Of a DNA stretch of 64,000 nt, positions 1 through 64,000 are shown piece by piece. The DNA is from Platycnemis pennipes (lineage: Eukaryota > Arthropoda > Insecta > Odonata > Platycnemididae). The notes under the pieces are model-generated. The model had not been told where the DNA came from. It searched no databases and saw only the letters and a program-made list of their open reading frames with translations. The position numbers were made by a program, and so were the translations under genes. Each line of letters opens with the position of its first letter. Position 1 is the first letter of the stretch. The stretch lies in assembly GCA_933228895.1 (NCBI GenBank), contig OW121851.1, forward strand, positions 126,713,624-126,777,623. Direction: 5' to 3'.

Positions 1-2268
1 ATATCTGGCCATAGTCCTTTCCATGGTTGTTAGCATCTTATTCAGCTCCTTCTCTGTCTCTGCTATGAGACCTATGTCATCAGCGAATCGTAACATACTG
101 ATTGTTTCTCCGTGGATTTTCACTCCAGAACACTTCTCCTTGATTTCATTGATGGCTTTCTCAATGTAAACATTAAAAATTACAGGAGACAGTGCACGGC
201 CTTGTCTCACTCCTTCCTTTATTCTTGCTTCTTCACAGCTGGGTCCAGATGTAATCACAGGTACTTGGTTTTTATGCAGACTGTGTATAATTCTCCGGTC
301 ATTGTAGGACACTCCAATTCCCTTCAGAATTCCAAGCATTGAATCCCAATCCACGTTGTCAAAGGCCTTCTCTAAATCCACAAATGCAATGAACGACGGT
401 TTGTTCTTCTCCATTCTCTTCTCTATAAGTAGCCTAAGGGCCAATATTGCTTCCCTTGTACCCTTACTTTTCCTAAATCCGAATTGATCTTCATCCAGGA
501 ACTCCTCTGCTTTTCGTTCTATTCTTCTGTAGATGATCCTGGTCAGTATCTTCGATGCATGTGTCGTCAGGCTTATAGTCCTAAAATTTTCGCATTTCTC
601 CGCTCTCTTCTTCTTGGGAATAGGAATGATGATGTTTTTCTCGAAGTCCCTTGGAATTTCCCCTGTTGAATACATGTCGCAGATGGTTTTGTAGAGATGA
701 ATTAATGTCTTCTCTCCTGCATTTTTAATTAGTTCTGCAGGGACATCATCAATACCTGAGGCCTTATTCATCCGAAGATCCCTTACTGCAGCGTCGAATT
801 CCGATCTTAATATTGATGCCCCCATATCATCTATTTCCACTTCGCTTTCCTCTTCAATAGCTTTTGTGTTGAGATTTATTCCATTGTATAGCTCTTCCAG
901 ATATTCTTTCCATCTCTTCACTTTATCCTCGTTTTCAATCAAAATTCCTCCATTCTTGTCCCTTATGGCATTGCATCTTGCGCTCCGTTCCTTGAAGTGG
1001 TTCCTCACTATGCTGTAGGCCGCTTCCACCTTTCCAAGTGCAAGGTTGATTTGTACATCTTCGCAAAGATTTTTCAACCACAGCTCTCTAGCTTTCCTTG
1101 TTTTGCGACTTATTTCGTTCCTTATTCTTTTGTAGCAGAGCTGCCCTTCTTCAGTTTTCGCATTCTTGTACTTTCTTCTTTCTTCAATCAATTCTAGGAC
1201 TTCCTCCGTGATCCATGGCTTCTTCTTGGCAACTTTTCTTCTTCCAAGAACTTCTTTTGCGGCTTCCTGTAGTCCACATTTAATGTTTTCCCAACGCTCT
1301 TCCACTGATTTCTCATTCAGGTTCTCTCCTATGTTGTTTCCCACCGCTTTTTGAAATGCCATCTGATGTTGAGCCTCCTTTAGTTTTTCTACTTGCCATA
1401 TATTCTTCTTTGTTTTCTTCAATTTCTTGAGTTTTAGATGGCATTTCGTCATCACTAAATTATGGTCACTGTCGATGTCTGCCCCAGGGTAGCTTTTGCA
1501 GTCCTTCACTTGGTTTCTAAATCTCTGCTTCACTAAAATGTAGTCTATTTGGCATCTTCTTCTGTCTCCTGGCATTTTCCATGTGTATCTTCTGCGGTTG
1601 TGATTTTTAAACAATGTGTTGGCAACCACTAACTTATGTTGAGTGCAGAACTCCAGCAGTCTTTCTCCTCTTTCGTTTCGGTTTCCCAATCCGTATTTTC
1701 CAGTTATTCTTCCATCTGGACCTTCGCCGACGATAGCGTTCCAGTCTCCTAAAATGATTAGGTTTTCTTCTCCTCTTACCTGTTTTATAACTTCCGTGAT
1801 ATCTTCGTAGACGTCTTCCACTTCTTCTTCTTCATAGTCAGTCGTAGGCATGTAAACCTGCACCACCACGGTATCTACAGGTTTGGTCTCGATCTTCACC
1901 ATTATTATCCTTTCATTGTACTGCAGGAAGCTCTTCACACGCATTCCGGCGCTCTTCCTCAGCATGATCCCTACTCCAGCATTACCATTTAATGATCCTG
2001 TATGTATAATCCTGTAGCTTCCACTCCAAAAGTCTCCTTCTTCGGGCCACCTCATTTCGCTGATTCCTAATACGTCAAGGTCCATTCTTCGCATTTCTAC
2101 CTTCAGGTTCTCCAATCTTCCACAGGTCCGAAGCGATCTCACGTTCCATGTTCCTACCCTAAAAAGTGTATCACATTTGACTGATGTACTCTCTCGGGTA
2201 GTCCCCGCCCGGAGATCCGAATGGGGGAATATTTTACCTCCGGAATATTTTACTCGAGAGGGTGCCAT
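1..2268 (-). CDS. LINE (RTE-like) endonuclease/reverse transcriptase ORF, partial at left edge
   Basis: I translated this frame from 2268 down to base 1 and met no stop: about 756 codons are open, and the C-terminus lies outside the window. The start chosen is the first ATG after an in-frame TAA near 2320. An APE-type endonuclease occupies about residues 38-280: GTWNVRSL (Asn), GISEMRW (Glu), QVYMPT (Tyr), LGDWNAIVG (Asp/Asn) and DSDHNLV (Asp-His). The reverse transcriptase follows: IIPIPKKK, LTTHASKIL, DQFGFRKSKGTREA, FVDLEKAFDNVDW (first catalytic Asp), GVRQGRALSPVIFN and RFADDIGLIAE (FADD box). The order and spacing fit the single-ORF RTE-like group often annotated craniofacial-development-protein-2-like; the clade is my inference. 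It copies its own RNA at a nicked target. One oddity is GVRQGR where a related copy in this window has GVRQGC. The open frame suggests a young insertion. Confidence 0.93.
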   Translation of the reverse strand, partial: MAPSRVKYSGGKIFPHSDLRAGTTRESTSVKCDTLFRVGTWNVRSLRTCGRLENLKVEMRRMDLDVLGISEMRWPEEGDFWSGSYRIIHTGSLNGNAGVGIMLRKSAGMRVKSFLQYNERIIMVKIETKPVDTVVVQVYMPTTDYEEEEVEDVYEDITEVIKQVRGEENLIILGDWNAIVGEGPDGRITGKYGLGNRNERGERLLEFCTQHKLVVANTLFKNHNRRRYTWKMPGDRRRCQIDYILVKQRFRNQVKDCKSYPGADIDSDHNLVMTKCHLKLKKLKKTKKNIWQVEKLKEAQHQMAFQKAVGNNIGENLNEKSVEERWENIKCGLQEAAKEVLGRRKVAKKKPWITEEVLELIEERRKYKNAKTEEGQLCYKRIRNEISRKTRKARELWLKNLCEDVQINLALGKVEAAYSIVRNHFKERSARCNAIRDKNGGILIENEDKVKRWKEYLEELYNGINLNTKAIEEESEVEIDDMGASILRSEFDAAVRDLRMNKASGIDDVPAELIKNAGEKTLIHLYKTICDMYSTGEIPRDFEKNIIIPIPKKKRAEKCENFRTISLTTHASKILTRIIYRRIERKAEEFLDEDQFGFRKSKGTREAILALRLLIEKRMEKNKPSFIAFVDLEKAFDNVDWDSMLGILKGIGVSYNDRRIIHSLHKNQVPVITSGPSCEEARIKEGVRQGRALSPVIFNVYIEKAINEIKEKCSGVKIHGETISMLRFADDIGLIAETEKELNKMLTTMERTMARY

Positions 2269-2859
2269 CACGTCTTGATAATAAAGGAAAGAGTGGAGTA
2301 GCTGCGACTCCTCGGGATATTAATGTGGTGGTTTCCCCTTGCCTTCCACATCGCAGTACTACAGCCGTTAAAGTAAATGTTACCACGCCTGTAGTGAAAT
2401 GAGTGTCGCTGTACCGACCACTGTGGTCTCCACCTTCACTCATGTGAAGAAGAGCTGCTGCCCTCTCCTCCGGGTGATGAGAAGCGTAATTATTGGCAGC
2501 CTCCTGTCGCCAAGTCACGGCATCTTCACAGGTTCTGTATTATTTAGAGGCCTATCTTACCCAGGGATAGACCAATACCCCCTCGGAATGCCGTCGCTTT
2601 TTGTCCACGACTGCTTATTCGACGAGTAAACTCGCTTATCTCGCAGCTAACCTCTATATCTAGAGGTCGACCCACCATCCGCAACCCGGTGGACGCACTC
2701 GGTGGCTTTAAGCTCAGCCGCGAGGAACGATCACAGCAATCATTTTAATAGCTACGAGATTTAATTGCTACAAATATGGTTAGCTATAACACGAATTTGA
2801 CAATAATTATTACAGTGATTTCACTGACTGTATCACAAAAAGTGGAAGTCCCGGCGATA
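2269..2859 (-). other. Probable 5' UTR/promoter region of the LINE, then unassigned intergenic or intronic DNA
   Basis: This stretch lies just upstream of the LINE ORF on the minus strand. It carries a 94-codon minus ORF (2518-2234) in a different frame that I do not recognise and treat as chance or LINE leader. I could not find the 5' boundary or a target-site duplication. Nothing else recognisable is present. Confidence 0.35.
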
Positions 2860-3381
2860 CCGGAAAGCAGCAATCGGTGACGATTACAGAAAACGCCATC
2901 TTTTGAGAGGCCGTCAAGTTAACATAATACAACAAAGCAGAGAGTAATACAAATCCAATCTCTTTCACTGAATATTAAAATTTAACATAAGCACAATACC
3001 CAAAACTTCTTTTTTTGCTGTATTGGACAACAGTCGTCATCTATGGAGTAGATAATTAACTACACGTCGACTTACACGGGAAGGTCAAACTATGTCAAAA
3101 AAAGACTTTGATGCCTGATCACATCAGACTTTTTCACCATCACGATGATCAGATATCACCTATCGAACCATGTAATGTCTTACTCTAGAGTTGGCGTTCC
3201 GAACACCCGTAGTTTGGCATCAACTCTTGCGTGCTTGGCAATGAGTCATGGGTCATCACGCGGTTTAATCTGTAGTGGCAACAGAAACACAGAGAAACGC
3301 AGGCATATTACCGGCCTAACTGAACATCCGTGTAACTCCAGATCCGTGTAACTCTGATCCACATGAGTCGAGGACTTACTG
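2860..3381. repeat. Dispersed repeat copy 1 (inverted partner at 39322-39835), probable DNA transposon end
   Basis: Read on the minus strand, this block matches 39322-39835 over about 500 bp, including the terminal CAGTAAGTCCTCGACTTA-type sequence. Here it ends ...GAGGACTTACTG followed by TA at 3382-3383. The terminal CAGT and adjacent TA are typical of Tc1/mariner/pogo transposons (family knowledge). No transposase can be read in it. The left boundary is approximate, judged by where similarity to the second copy fades. Confidence 0.7.
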
Positions 3382-3383
3382 TA

Positions 3384-3468
3384 ATTGTTTGTTTTTAGCA
3401 TTTAAATCGTAATACCATGGTAGGAAATGTTTACACAAACTAATAATTATTGTCCGCATATGAATTCT
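3384..3468. other. Short unassigned spacer
   Basis: AT-rich sequence between the repeat end and the hAT remnant; I see nothing in it. Confidence 0.3.
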
Positions 3469-3955
3469 TTGAAATTCCAAATTTAAAAATTCTAACAAAG
3501 AAGTTCGTCTGCATTCTTCCAGCAACAGTATTTTCAGAAAGAGCCTTCAGTACTGCTGGAAATTTATTGATGAAAAAATAAATCGATTAGATCCTGACAG
3601 AGTGAAAATGCTGCATTTTCTAAACAGAACGTTATTAATGAAAAATTAAACTTTGATTTATTTTGGAAAATACCCATTCTTTATATTTGCCCTTGAACAT
3701 GTCCTTAATTTCAGTGAGTGGGGACTATATGACGATTATTCATTTATTATTTACTTAAAGAAATAAGATTCAGCTTCGATAGTATTCAATTAGAGAATTC
3801 ATGAGAAAGGAAGCATTAACCATTCACAGATAAAAGGAAGATTTGAATATAATGAAATTGAGGAGGATTAGGATTTGGGATTAGGATTCGATAAAAAAAC
3901 AGGATTCGGATTCTGGATTCGAATTCAATCAAATTTTGGATTTGCCCCATCACTA
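3469..3955 (+). pseudogene. hAT transposase C-terminal remnant with element 3' end
   Basis: The + strand reads FVCILPATVFSERAFSTAGN (about 3505-3565), the hAT dimerisation domain (the conserved SERxFSxAGN block). The frame then shifts by one near 3575-3580 and continues as INRLDPDRVKMLHFLNR up to a TAA at 3647-3649. About 300 bp downstream the sequence turns into repeated GGATTCGGATT words and ends with GATTTGCCCCATCAC. That resembles the 3' terminal inverted repeat of hAT elements, which often have complementary CAGxGATGGG ends. The 5' two thirds of the transposase are missing. It is a dead fragment in an upstream hobbit intron or flank. Confidence 0.75.
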
Positions 3956-4016
3956 GTTTTGAGGCTTCCCTTATAGACAGATTACTCATTAAAAATAAGA
4001 AAAGCGAACAATTATA

Positions 4017-4568
4017 TTGTCAACTAGCCTCTCTTTGTCCACACCCTCTGAAACCAAATGGATAAATGTGCCTTTTGTGAAACATCTGTCATATGAAATC
4101 CATAATGTATTGAGAAGGGTGAATGCTAAAGTATGTTTTTATAATTCATCAACTCTTGGTGGTAAATATTTTAACTCCAAGGACAACATCAACTCAGAAG
4201 ACATAAGTGGTATGTATAAGTTATACTGTGATACAAATGGCTGTAATTCTTTTTATTTGGGACAAACGGGACGTAATTTTAGGGATAGAACAAAAGAACA
4301 TTTTAAATCTTTTATTAAGTGTGACAAAAAATCTGTTTTAGCTAGCCATTTATGTAGTTTTAATCATGTGTCGGATTTTAAAGTTGATGTCTTACATGTA
4401 TGTGACAAAGGCACAAAGCTGGATTTTATTGAGAACTTTGAAATCTTGATACATACCAAAAATTATGGTAAGTGGTTACTAAACGAGGTGGTCCCATTAC
4501 ATAATTCTCCTCTCTACCTGGTTCCCGTCCCTCCCCCTAGAGAATGTTGCCCAACCAGAACTTCATAG
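4017..4568 (+). mobile_element. Penelope-like retroelement remnant: GIY-YIG endonuclease domain
   Basis: A 183-codon ORF whose middle reads YKLYCDTNGC...FYLGQTGRNFRDRTKEHF. It then has a conserved SVLASHLCSFNH and ENFEILIHTKN. This is the C-terminal GIY-YIG nuclease of Penelope-like elements: the Tyr, the GQTGR loop with its catalytic Arg, and the downstream His and Glu are in the usual order. In the family this domain nicks target DNA, and the reverse transcriptase lies upstream. Here the RT part is absent, so the insertion is 5'-truncated as is common. The first 25 or so codons and the proline-rich tail after about residue 165 look non-conserved. A hammerhead-like GAAAATGAC...GATGAAAC motif follows at about 4701-4740. 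It lies in the intron or flank before the first hobbit exon of this window. Confidence 0.85.
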
Positions 4569-4980
4569 CCCACTTACCTTCGTCTTCCTTTCCCCTCCCC
4601 CTCTCCCTACAACCCCCAACCCATATACCATTCCAAATCCTCCCCCCCTCTCCTCTGGATACAATATAAATAGGAACTGCCACAAGAAAGCTCTGTATTT
4701 GACCTTTGAAAATGACATGACTGTGATGAAACCAGTTGGGCTCTACCAAATAAATTGTGTGGATTAACGAAGTGTACTCGTTTTTACACTCATATTATCA
4801 TGAAATTCCACAAAGTAAGCTCGCGAACCATTGATGATATAAGTTTAGATGATCAGTATCCATCCATATAGGATTTGACATCATTATTACTTGCTGTTAT
4901 ACACTGTGATGATGATTTGTAAAAGTATATAATGTGCTGTGAATTAATTTTTGCCCTCCTCCTTGGCGAATTCTATACAG

Positions 4981-60207
<55,227 letters not shown>

Positions 60208-60485
60208 TTGAAAGTATAATTTATTTTCTTGGGGCATTTACTCTTTTGTATGAAGCCACACAATTGTAAATTTTATGGCACATTGATGTTGCCACACCTT
60301 TGTTCTTTCTTAAGACAATGAAATATTTTGTACAGTATGTAACTTAATGAAATTTATAAAGCTGAGCAACAATTGTTTTGACTTAGTCCGTCATACCTTA
60401 CAGGAGCCAAATTTCCTAGTTCGTCCCCAGTAAATAGATATATTTAAACATTACTTTTACAAAATGAAATACAACATTACATAAT
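60208..60485. other. Convergent 3' region between hobbit and mRpL50
   Basis: The 278 bp separating the two stop codons. On the minus strand AATAAA lies at 60220-60225, a candidate polyadenylation signal for mRpL50 about 260 nt past its stop. If used, the mRpL50 transcript would reach almost to the hobbit stop codon. Confidence 0.5.
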
Positions 60486-60601
60486 TTATGGCCATGAGGT
60501 CTTGGCTTTGAAGCCCTTATATTTTTTCTTGTACTTTAATCCTGTGACGATAGTTGAACTCTTAGGAAATGCACTAAGTCCTCCAAACATAACATCGGTA
60601 T
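60486..60601 (-). CDS. mRpL50: mRpL50 exon 5 and stop
   Basis: The acceptor is TATTTTCAG|ATA. It encodes DVMFGGLSAFPKSSTIVTGL and a basic KKKYKGFKAK tail, stop TAA at 60488-60486. Confidence 0.94.
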
Positions 60602-61667
60602 CTGAAAATAAAGAAGTAAATCATCACAAACTATCAGCTCATGTCCATGGACTAAAACCTTGAGGGAATGTAATGTCTACTTGGTCTAAGGACTCGCACA
60701 GTCCTTTATGACACTACATTGATTACCAACGTGGAAGGGGCAAATTCAACGTGGAAGGGGCAAATTCAACGTGGAAGGGGCAAATTCTACCTGGATGAAA
60801 ACGAAGATAATCATGTTGAATATGTAAATTGGGAGGCAATTTCATCGCCTTCAATTCATCGAGTGGAGTAGACGTCGTCACAGGCGTATGGTAAAATTCA
60901 ACAATATCCCCTAAAAGAAAAAAATGCGTTATCATGCAAAAGTCAGTGCAATACCTACTAATAGTATACACAACATAACATACCGAAGGTTTCAATGGTG
61001 TGCAAGATTGAGTTAGGCACACAATGCCTAAACACCTTACTACATTCAGCTAAAAGGTTAAATTTTAGAGTAGAATCGTCAATTTTGGCCTTGCTGTCAA
61101 ACTTGGAGCCCAAGTATTTTTTTCCAATTAAGAACAGCTGATTCTCTACATCTTCCGGAGGGGCGTACGGTTTATGAGATCTTAAAAACCTAAAGAAAAG
61201 GTCAAGTAAAATAAGTAAAAAGTGGATTCACAAACGTGAATTTAAAATTATAACTGATTTAATTACCCTTTACACGACAAAGATACTGCATTACGTTCGA
61301 GTTTCACTGATGTTGGTAAGTCTTTTTCAGAGGAAGAGGAACTAAAGTCACGTCCCTGAGGTTGAAAAAAAGAGTGCAGTCATGTTTGCACACAAAATTA
61401 AACCACATACGTTTCCACAGACAGAAGAAATTTAATACTTTGAAAAAAATATCTTTGAAGCAATGATCACAACAAAGTAGGAGAGTTAAATCATAACGAA
61501 TCAACAATTTATGAGTAAATAGTCAGTTAATTTATGTAGTAGACAACTTGCAATGAATTAAATATTAATTCCTAATTTTTTCGTTCACAAACCATTGATG
61601 GCAAGGCGACCCGAGGTAATATAACTGGCGTACGTACGCAGAACCCATGCCTCAAGAGCGCAGCCAT
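60486..61667 (-). CDS. mRpL50: Mitochondrial ribosomal protein L50 (mL50), complete, five exons
   Basis: Exons on minus: 61667-61593, 61355-61267, 61189-60984, 60910-60791 and 60601-60486; all junctions are GT-AG and join to 201 residues plus TAA. The start MAALLRHGFCVRTPVILPRV looks like a mitochondrial presequence (Arg-rich, no acids). The core matches the family: GFLRSHKPYAPPEDVE, KFNLLAECSKVFRHCVPNSI, FGDIVEFYHTPVTTSTPLDE, KLPPNLHIQHDYLRFHPDTD and FGGLSAFPKSSTIVTGLKYK. It is a structural protein of the large mitoribosomal subunit; length and exon content look normal. It is head-to-head with the gene at 61870 and tail-to-tail with hobbit. Confidence 0.95.
60726..60789. repeat. 20-bp minisatellite, three units, at the mRpL50 intron 4 donor
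   Basis: CAACGTGGAAGGGGCAAATT occurs three times in a row (from about 60729 to 60787). The last unit runs into TCTACCTGG, the reverse complement of the donor CCAG|GTAGA. Confidence 0.93.
60791..60910 (-). CDS. mRpL50: mRpL50 exon 4
   Basis: The acceptor is TTCTTTTAG|GGG and the donor ATCCAG|GTAGAA. It encodes DIVEFYHTPVTTSTPLDELK and LPPNLHIQHDYLRFHP. The donor opens directly into a 20-bp tandem repeat (60728-60787). Confidence 0.95.
60984..61189 (-). CDS. mRpL50: mRpL50 exon 3
   Basis: The acceptor is TTCTTTAG|GTT and the donor CTTCG|GTATGT. It encodes FLRSHKPYAPPEDVENQLFL through CVPNSILHTIETF, the conserved N-half of the L50 domain. Confidence 0.94.
61267..61355 (-). CDS. mRpL50: mRpL50 exon 2
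   Basis: The acceptor is CAACCTCAG|GGA and the donor AAAGG|GTAATT. It encodes GRDFSSSSSEKDLPTSVKLE and NAVSLSCKG, a variable segment, ending two bases into the codon that starts GFLRS. Confidence 0.88.
61593..61667 (-). CDS. mRpL50: mRpL50 exon 1
   Basis: 75 nt, 25 codons, starting at the ATG at 61667 and ending TCAATG|GTTTGT in phase 0. The N-terminal Arg-rich stretch would be a matrix-targeting sequence. An upstream out-of-frame ATG at about 61755 is not needed for the conserved protein. Confidence 0.82.
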
Positions 61668-61869
61668 TTCACTTATCCCACGTGACCTCCACTACCCAAT
61701 AGGATTCTAGAAGTCTTAGCGCTTGTTGTTTCCTATCCGCCATTACAGTCGCCATTGAAAGGTGAAAACCCCTCCGAACGGTCGTGGATAACATCATAAT
61801 TGGAGTATTTCTAGTTAACTTTTAAGTGTGACTAGTGCATTAATCGACACATAAGATGATGGAGAAACC
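61668..61869. promoter_or_regulatory. Bidirectional promoter between mRpL50 and the + strand gene
   Basis: About 200 bp between the two start codons. It contains CACGTG at 61679-61684 (E-box, extended CACGTGAC) and CCAAT at 61696-61700. Two ATGGCG words on minus near 61740-61755 resemble YY1 sites common in mitochondrial-protein promoters. No TATA box is evident. Transcription start sites cannot be read. Confidence 0.6.
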
Positions 61870-61873
61870 ATGA
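61856..61873 (+). promoter_or_regulatory. Upstream mini-ORF overlapping the start codon of the next gene
   Basis: ATGATGGAGAAACCATGA encodes MMEKP and stops at 61871-61873. The main ATG (61870-61872) lies inside the stop, so the two frames overlap by four bases (ATGA). Ribosomes would have to skip, leak past or reinitiate. Confidence 0.6.
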
Positions 61874-61938
61874 CGCACCCAAACCACTCGACTAACGGTG
61901 CCAGTTTAGAGGACTGCCACACAAATTTCTTCGCTCTG
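61870..61938 (+). CDS. First coding exon of an unrecognised gene, continues right
   Basis: ATG at 61870, in frame after an upstream TAA, encodes MTHPNHSTNGASLEDCHTNF and FAL (23 residues) and ends CTCTG|GTAAGT, a strong donor in phase 0. The divergent arrangement with mRpL50 and the good donor support a real exon. I do not recognise the protein from so few residues. No later exon of it is visible up to 64000. Confidence 0.6.
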
Positions 61939-64000
61939 GTAAGTTATCCGTAGAGTTTGTAGGCTTAGAAAATAGGGTGAAATGTAACCTGTGGTCAGTG
62001 AGTTGTGTGTGTGGTAAAACATTGGGAAGTTCGCACGCCGAAGTTCTTGTGTGTAACTTAAAGTCTTTTGTTAGTGGAAATTGAAATGATGTGCTAAATA
62101 AATGCTTGTTGTCCATAGTGTCACGCTTCGGCTATCCCGGTGTGAGAGTACGCAATTCGCACCTTTTTGGAGCGTTGCCCTAATTTGTCATGCTGCTCAG
62201 TAATTTTTGGAAATTGTGTTGAAAATTTTGTTTAGCTCAATGATTTTGTTATAAATGGTTACTTCTTATCTGGAAAGTAGCAAAATATACAATCGCAATG
62301 TCAAAGCTAGAGGAACCAAGTAAAACCTTTAAAATTAAAGATGTTGTCAATAAGAGTTTTGTTTTCAATTAATCATTGAGCTATTGTGTGTTCCGGGAAC
62401 AATATTGTCGTTTTTGCTCATGCTTTGATGAGAGACGTTATCATTTGTTTTTGATGTTTTGGGCGGTGAAATTTTAAAATGCTTTGTGCAGGTTTTGTTG
62501 AAATCATTCGCAATTGTTTCTAACTCATTTTTTTAGCCAGTACCTGCCTCTAAAGTGTTACAACCAGCATATTTATGAAAATTGCTGATTTTTCTGAATG
62601 GCCAAATTCACTTTTGAAGTACCTAGTATGAAATGAGGACATTTTGTCTATTATTATTTGGACATATTTATTTTAATTTTAAGGTATATCGTTATTACGT
62701 AAGTATTTATAAATTTATTTGATATTGTGACTGACTTTGAAATACCATATTTGGCATTTTATAAATGTTTGTGCAATATTCATAGAGGCCCACGAGTTTG
62801 CGTGGACATGTATTAAAAGTTAGAGAGTTTTGTAGTGTTCATGTAGCTTATGTGGACAGATTTCTAAATTGGGTTAAGATATAGTCCACTGTCAGGACGA
62901 GCTGTCTTAACAGTCTTACGAGATCCCAGAGTAGGGACAAGATGGTGCTTCCCTCTGTTGAGCCCGTCGGAAACAATCCGAGAAGTGCCAGCAAGCAGCA
63001 ATGTTGCAATGTGACCTCGCTTCGTGCGCGGCATAAATAAGAGTAAAGGGGCCCATAAAACACAGGGGGATACTGGCCAGAGTCGCCATTTCTTTCTTGG
63101 TTTCGTTTGTTTATCATTTAGTGGCCATTTCTAATTTTCGCTCTTGGCGACGTAACGTTGATGTAAACTCATCAAGCTTACCTCAGGGAGTCGAGTTAAT
63201 TTCCTACTAATGCCCCGTTCGTTATCATGCATAGCTCAGGTTGCGATAGTGCCGTTTGTTGAATTTATTGTTCGTAAAGCTCATCGTTTCTCAGGGCAGA
63301 TAACGACCCAATGCTTACGTGGGGAACCCAGGTCTGTTTTTGTGGTAGTCTAGTCTTATTCCCTTGCCATAATGAGATTTTAATTTCGTCCTGTTTGGGA
63401 AGTTCCATATTTTATGTTCTCCTTTTTAGTACTAATGTCGTGGCCCATATTTTAGTCATCTAGTTACTTTTAATTTGTCGCAGAATGTTTTGCACCGATT
63501 AAATTATTAGTTGGATAGGTACCCTAAAATTTTGCAGTGTAATTGAGTAAACATCTTTGAAAAGAAACATGATATAACGAGTGTAGCGAGCGATGAAGCA
63601 CCACTTCTCATGTCATCATAACATCTCGACCTTCACCCGCTGGAAATTTGCCAGCTTCATCCGACTAATCCCACTGCAACCGAATAAATTTGTTGTACAC
63701 CTATATTCGCCTCCGCATTTATTGGTGTGTTGTCCACGGAATTTTAACTGCATGAAGTAACGACCTGATTGGGTCGCCGCTCGCCCATTTCCCTTTATTT
63801 GGGAATTATATTGCCATCCCCTGGGTAATATATCCCTTCTTGAAGAAATCGTGAATATGATGTTAAGTAAATTGTTTGTAAAATCCACACATTTAAGTGC
63901 CTTCTTTTTCGCTATTGGTTCTTGCTTTGCTATACGTAGATGTTTCCTCCCCCCTTCAAATATTCGATGATCTTATCAACGTCAGTCCCGTATTGGGAAT
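61939..64000. other. First intron of the + strand gene, nothing assignable
   Basis: AT-rich at first and then more GC-rich around 62930-63110, with a TAAATAA-like word and an 89-codon minus ORF that I do not recognise. No transposon ends are found. Confidence 0.4.

Noticed and set aside
2234..2518. 94-codon minus ORF upstream of the LINE
   Set aside because: Different frame from the LINE and no recognisable domain; likely chance in the leader.
60726..60789. CRISPR-like array
   Set aside because: The 20-bp units are directly adjacent with no spacers, in a eukaryotic intron; a minisatellite.
60723..61022. 99-codon minus ORF with its own ATG
   Set aside because: Only its middle (60910-60791) is coding, as mRpL50 exon 4; the ends are intron, including the 20-bp repeats.
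62848..63117. 89-codon minus ORF
   Set aside because: No homology recognised, no splice context, opposite to the gene whose intron it lies in.
63600..63890. Possible LTR retrotransposon sequence
   Set aside because: No matching second LTR, primer-binding site or gag/pol reading frame found in the window.

Overview
This is a eukaryotic nuclear window, almost certainly from an arthropod and probably an insect. The evidence is an AT-rich, transposon-dense sequence; GT-AG introns from about 80 bp to over 10 kb; and two well-conserved animal genes whose exons join in frame. There are no operons, Shine-Dalgarno sites or CRISPR arrays. The exact species cannot be read from the sequence.

The main gene is the 3' part of hobbit (human BLTP2/KIAA0100), a bridge-like lipid-transfer protein, on the + strand from 4981 to 60207. 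I place 16 coding exons. Every splice phase closes, giving an uninterrupted C-terminal 959 residues and a TGA stop; upstream exons lie to the left of the window. Its introns hold nearly all the mobile DNA here. A convergent gene, mRpL50 (mitochondrial large-subunit protein L50/mL50), is complete in five exons on the - strand (61667 to 60486). It shares a roughly 200-bp head-to-head promoter region (CACGTG E-box, CCAAT box, YY1-like motifs) with a third gene on the + strand. Only the first coding exon of that gene (61870-61938) is recognisable.

Mobile elements from left to right: a LINE of RTE-like type whose ORF is open for 756 codons and runs off the left edge (1-2268, -); a repeat with a second inverted copy 36 kb away (2860-3381 and 39322-39835); a hAT transposase tail (3469-3955); a Penelope-like GIY-YIG endonuclease (4017-4568); a 3.2-kb pogo/Tigger-ended element (5164-8384); a fold-back hairpin (8442-8583); small Tigger-like MITEs (9778-9950, 54389-54544); an ATTGGG-rich TIR element (13023-13559); a Penelope-type inverted repeat with a hammerhead-like core (14476-14740); a RAG1/Transib-like protein remnant (about 17215-18019); a Harbinger-like MITE (21699-22413); a broken Tigger transposase (22843-24685); a TIR element with TTAAA target duplications (26754-27716); a 5'-truncated RTE-like copy with a 12-bp target duplication (28578-29768); a CR1/jockey-like LINE (31025-32200) and a second copy (54650-55460); a non-autonomous Tigger-like element (33549-34886); a perfect 186-bp tandem duplication (35401-35772); a piggyBac element with TTAA duplications (36421-39232); a further TIR element (41658-42676); a hAT-like element (44953-46497); an almost intact Tc1 (DD34E) element with 230-bp TIRs and an intron-containing transposase (47252-51092); and a 0.9-kb TIR element (52310-53175).

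The cellular genes sit in one place and the rest is intronic or intergenic transposon sediment. Most-worth-checking items are the open LINE ORF, the Tc1 element with a single stop codon, the RAG1-like remnant, the hammerhead-like Penelope repeat and several TIR families I cannot classify.
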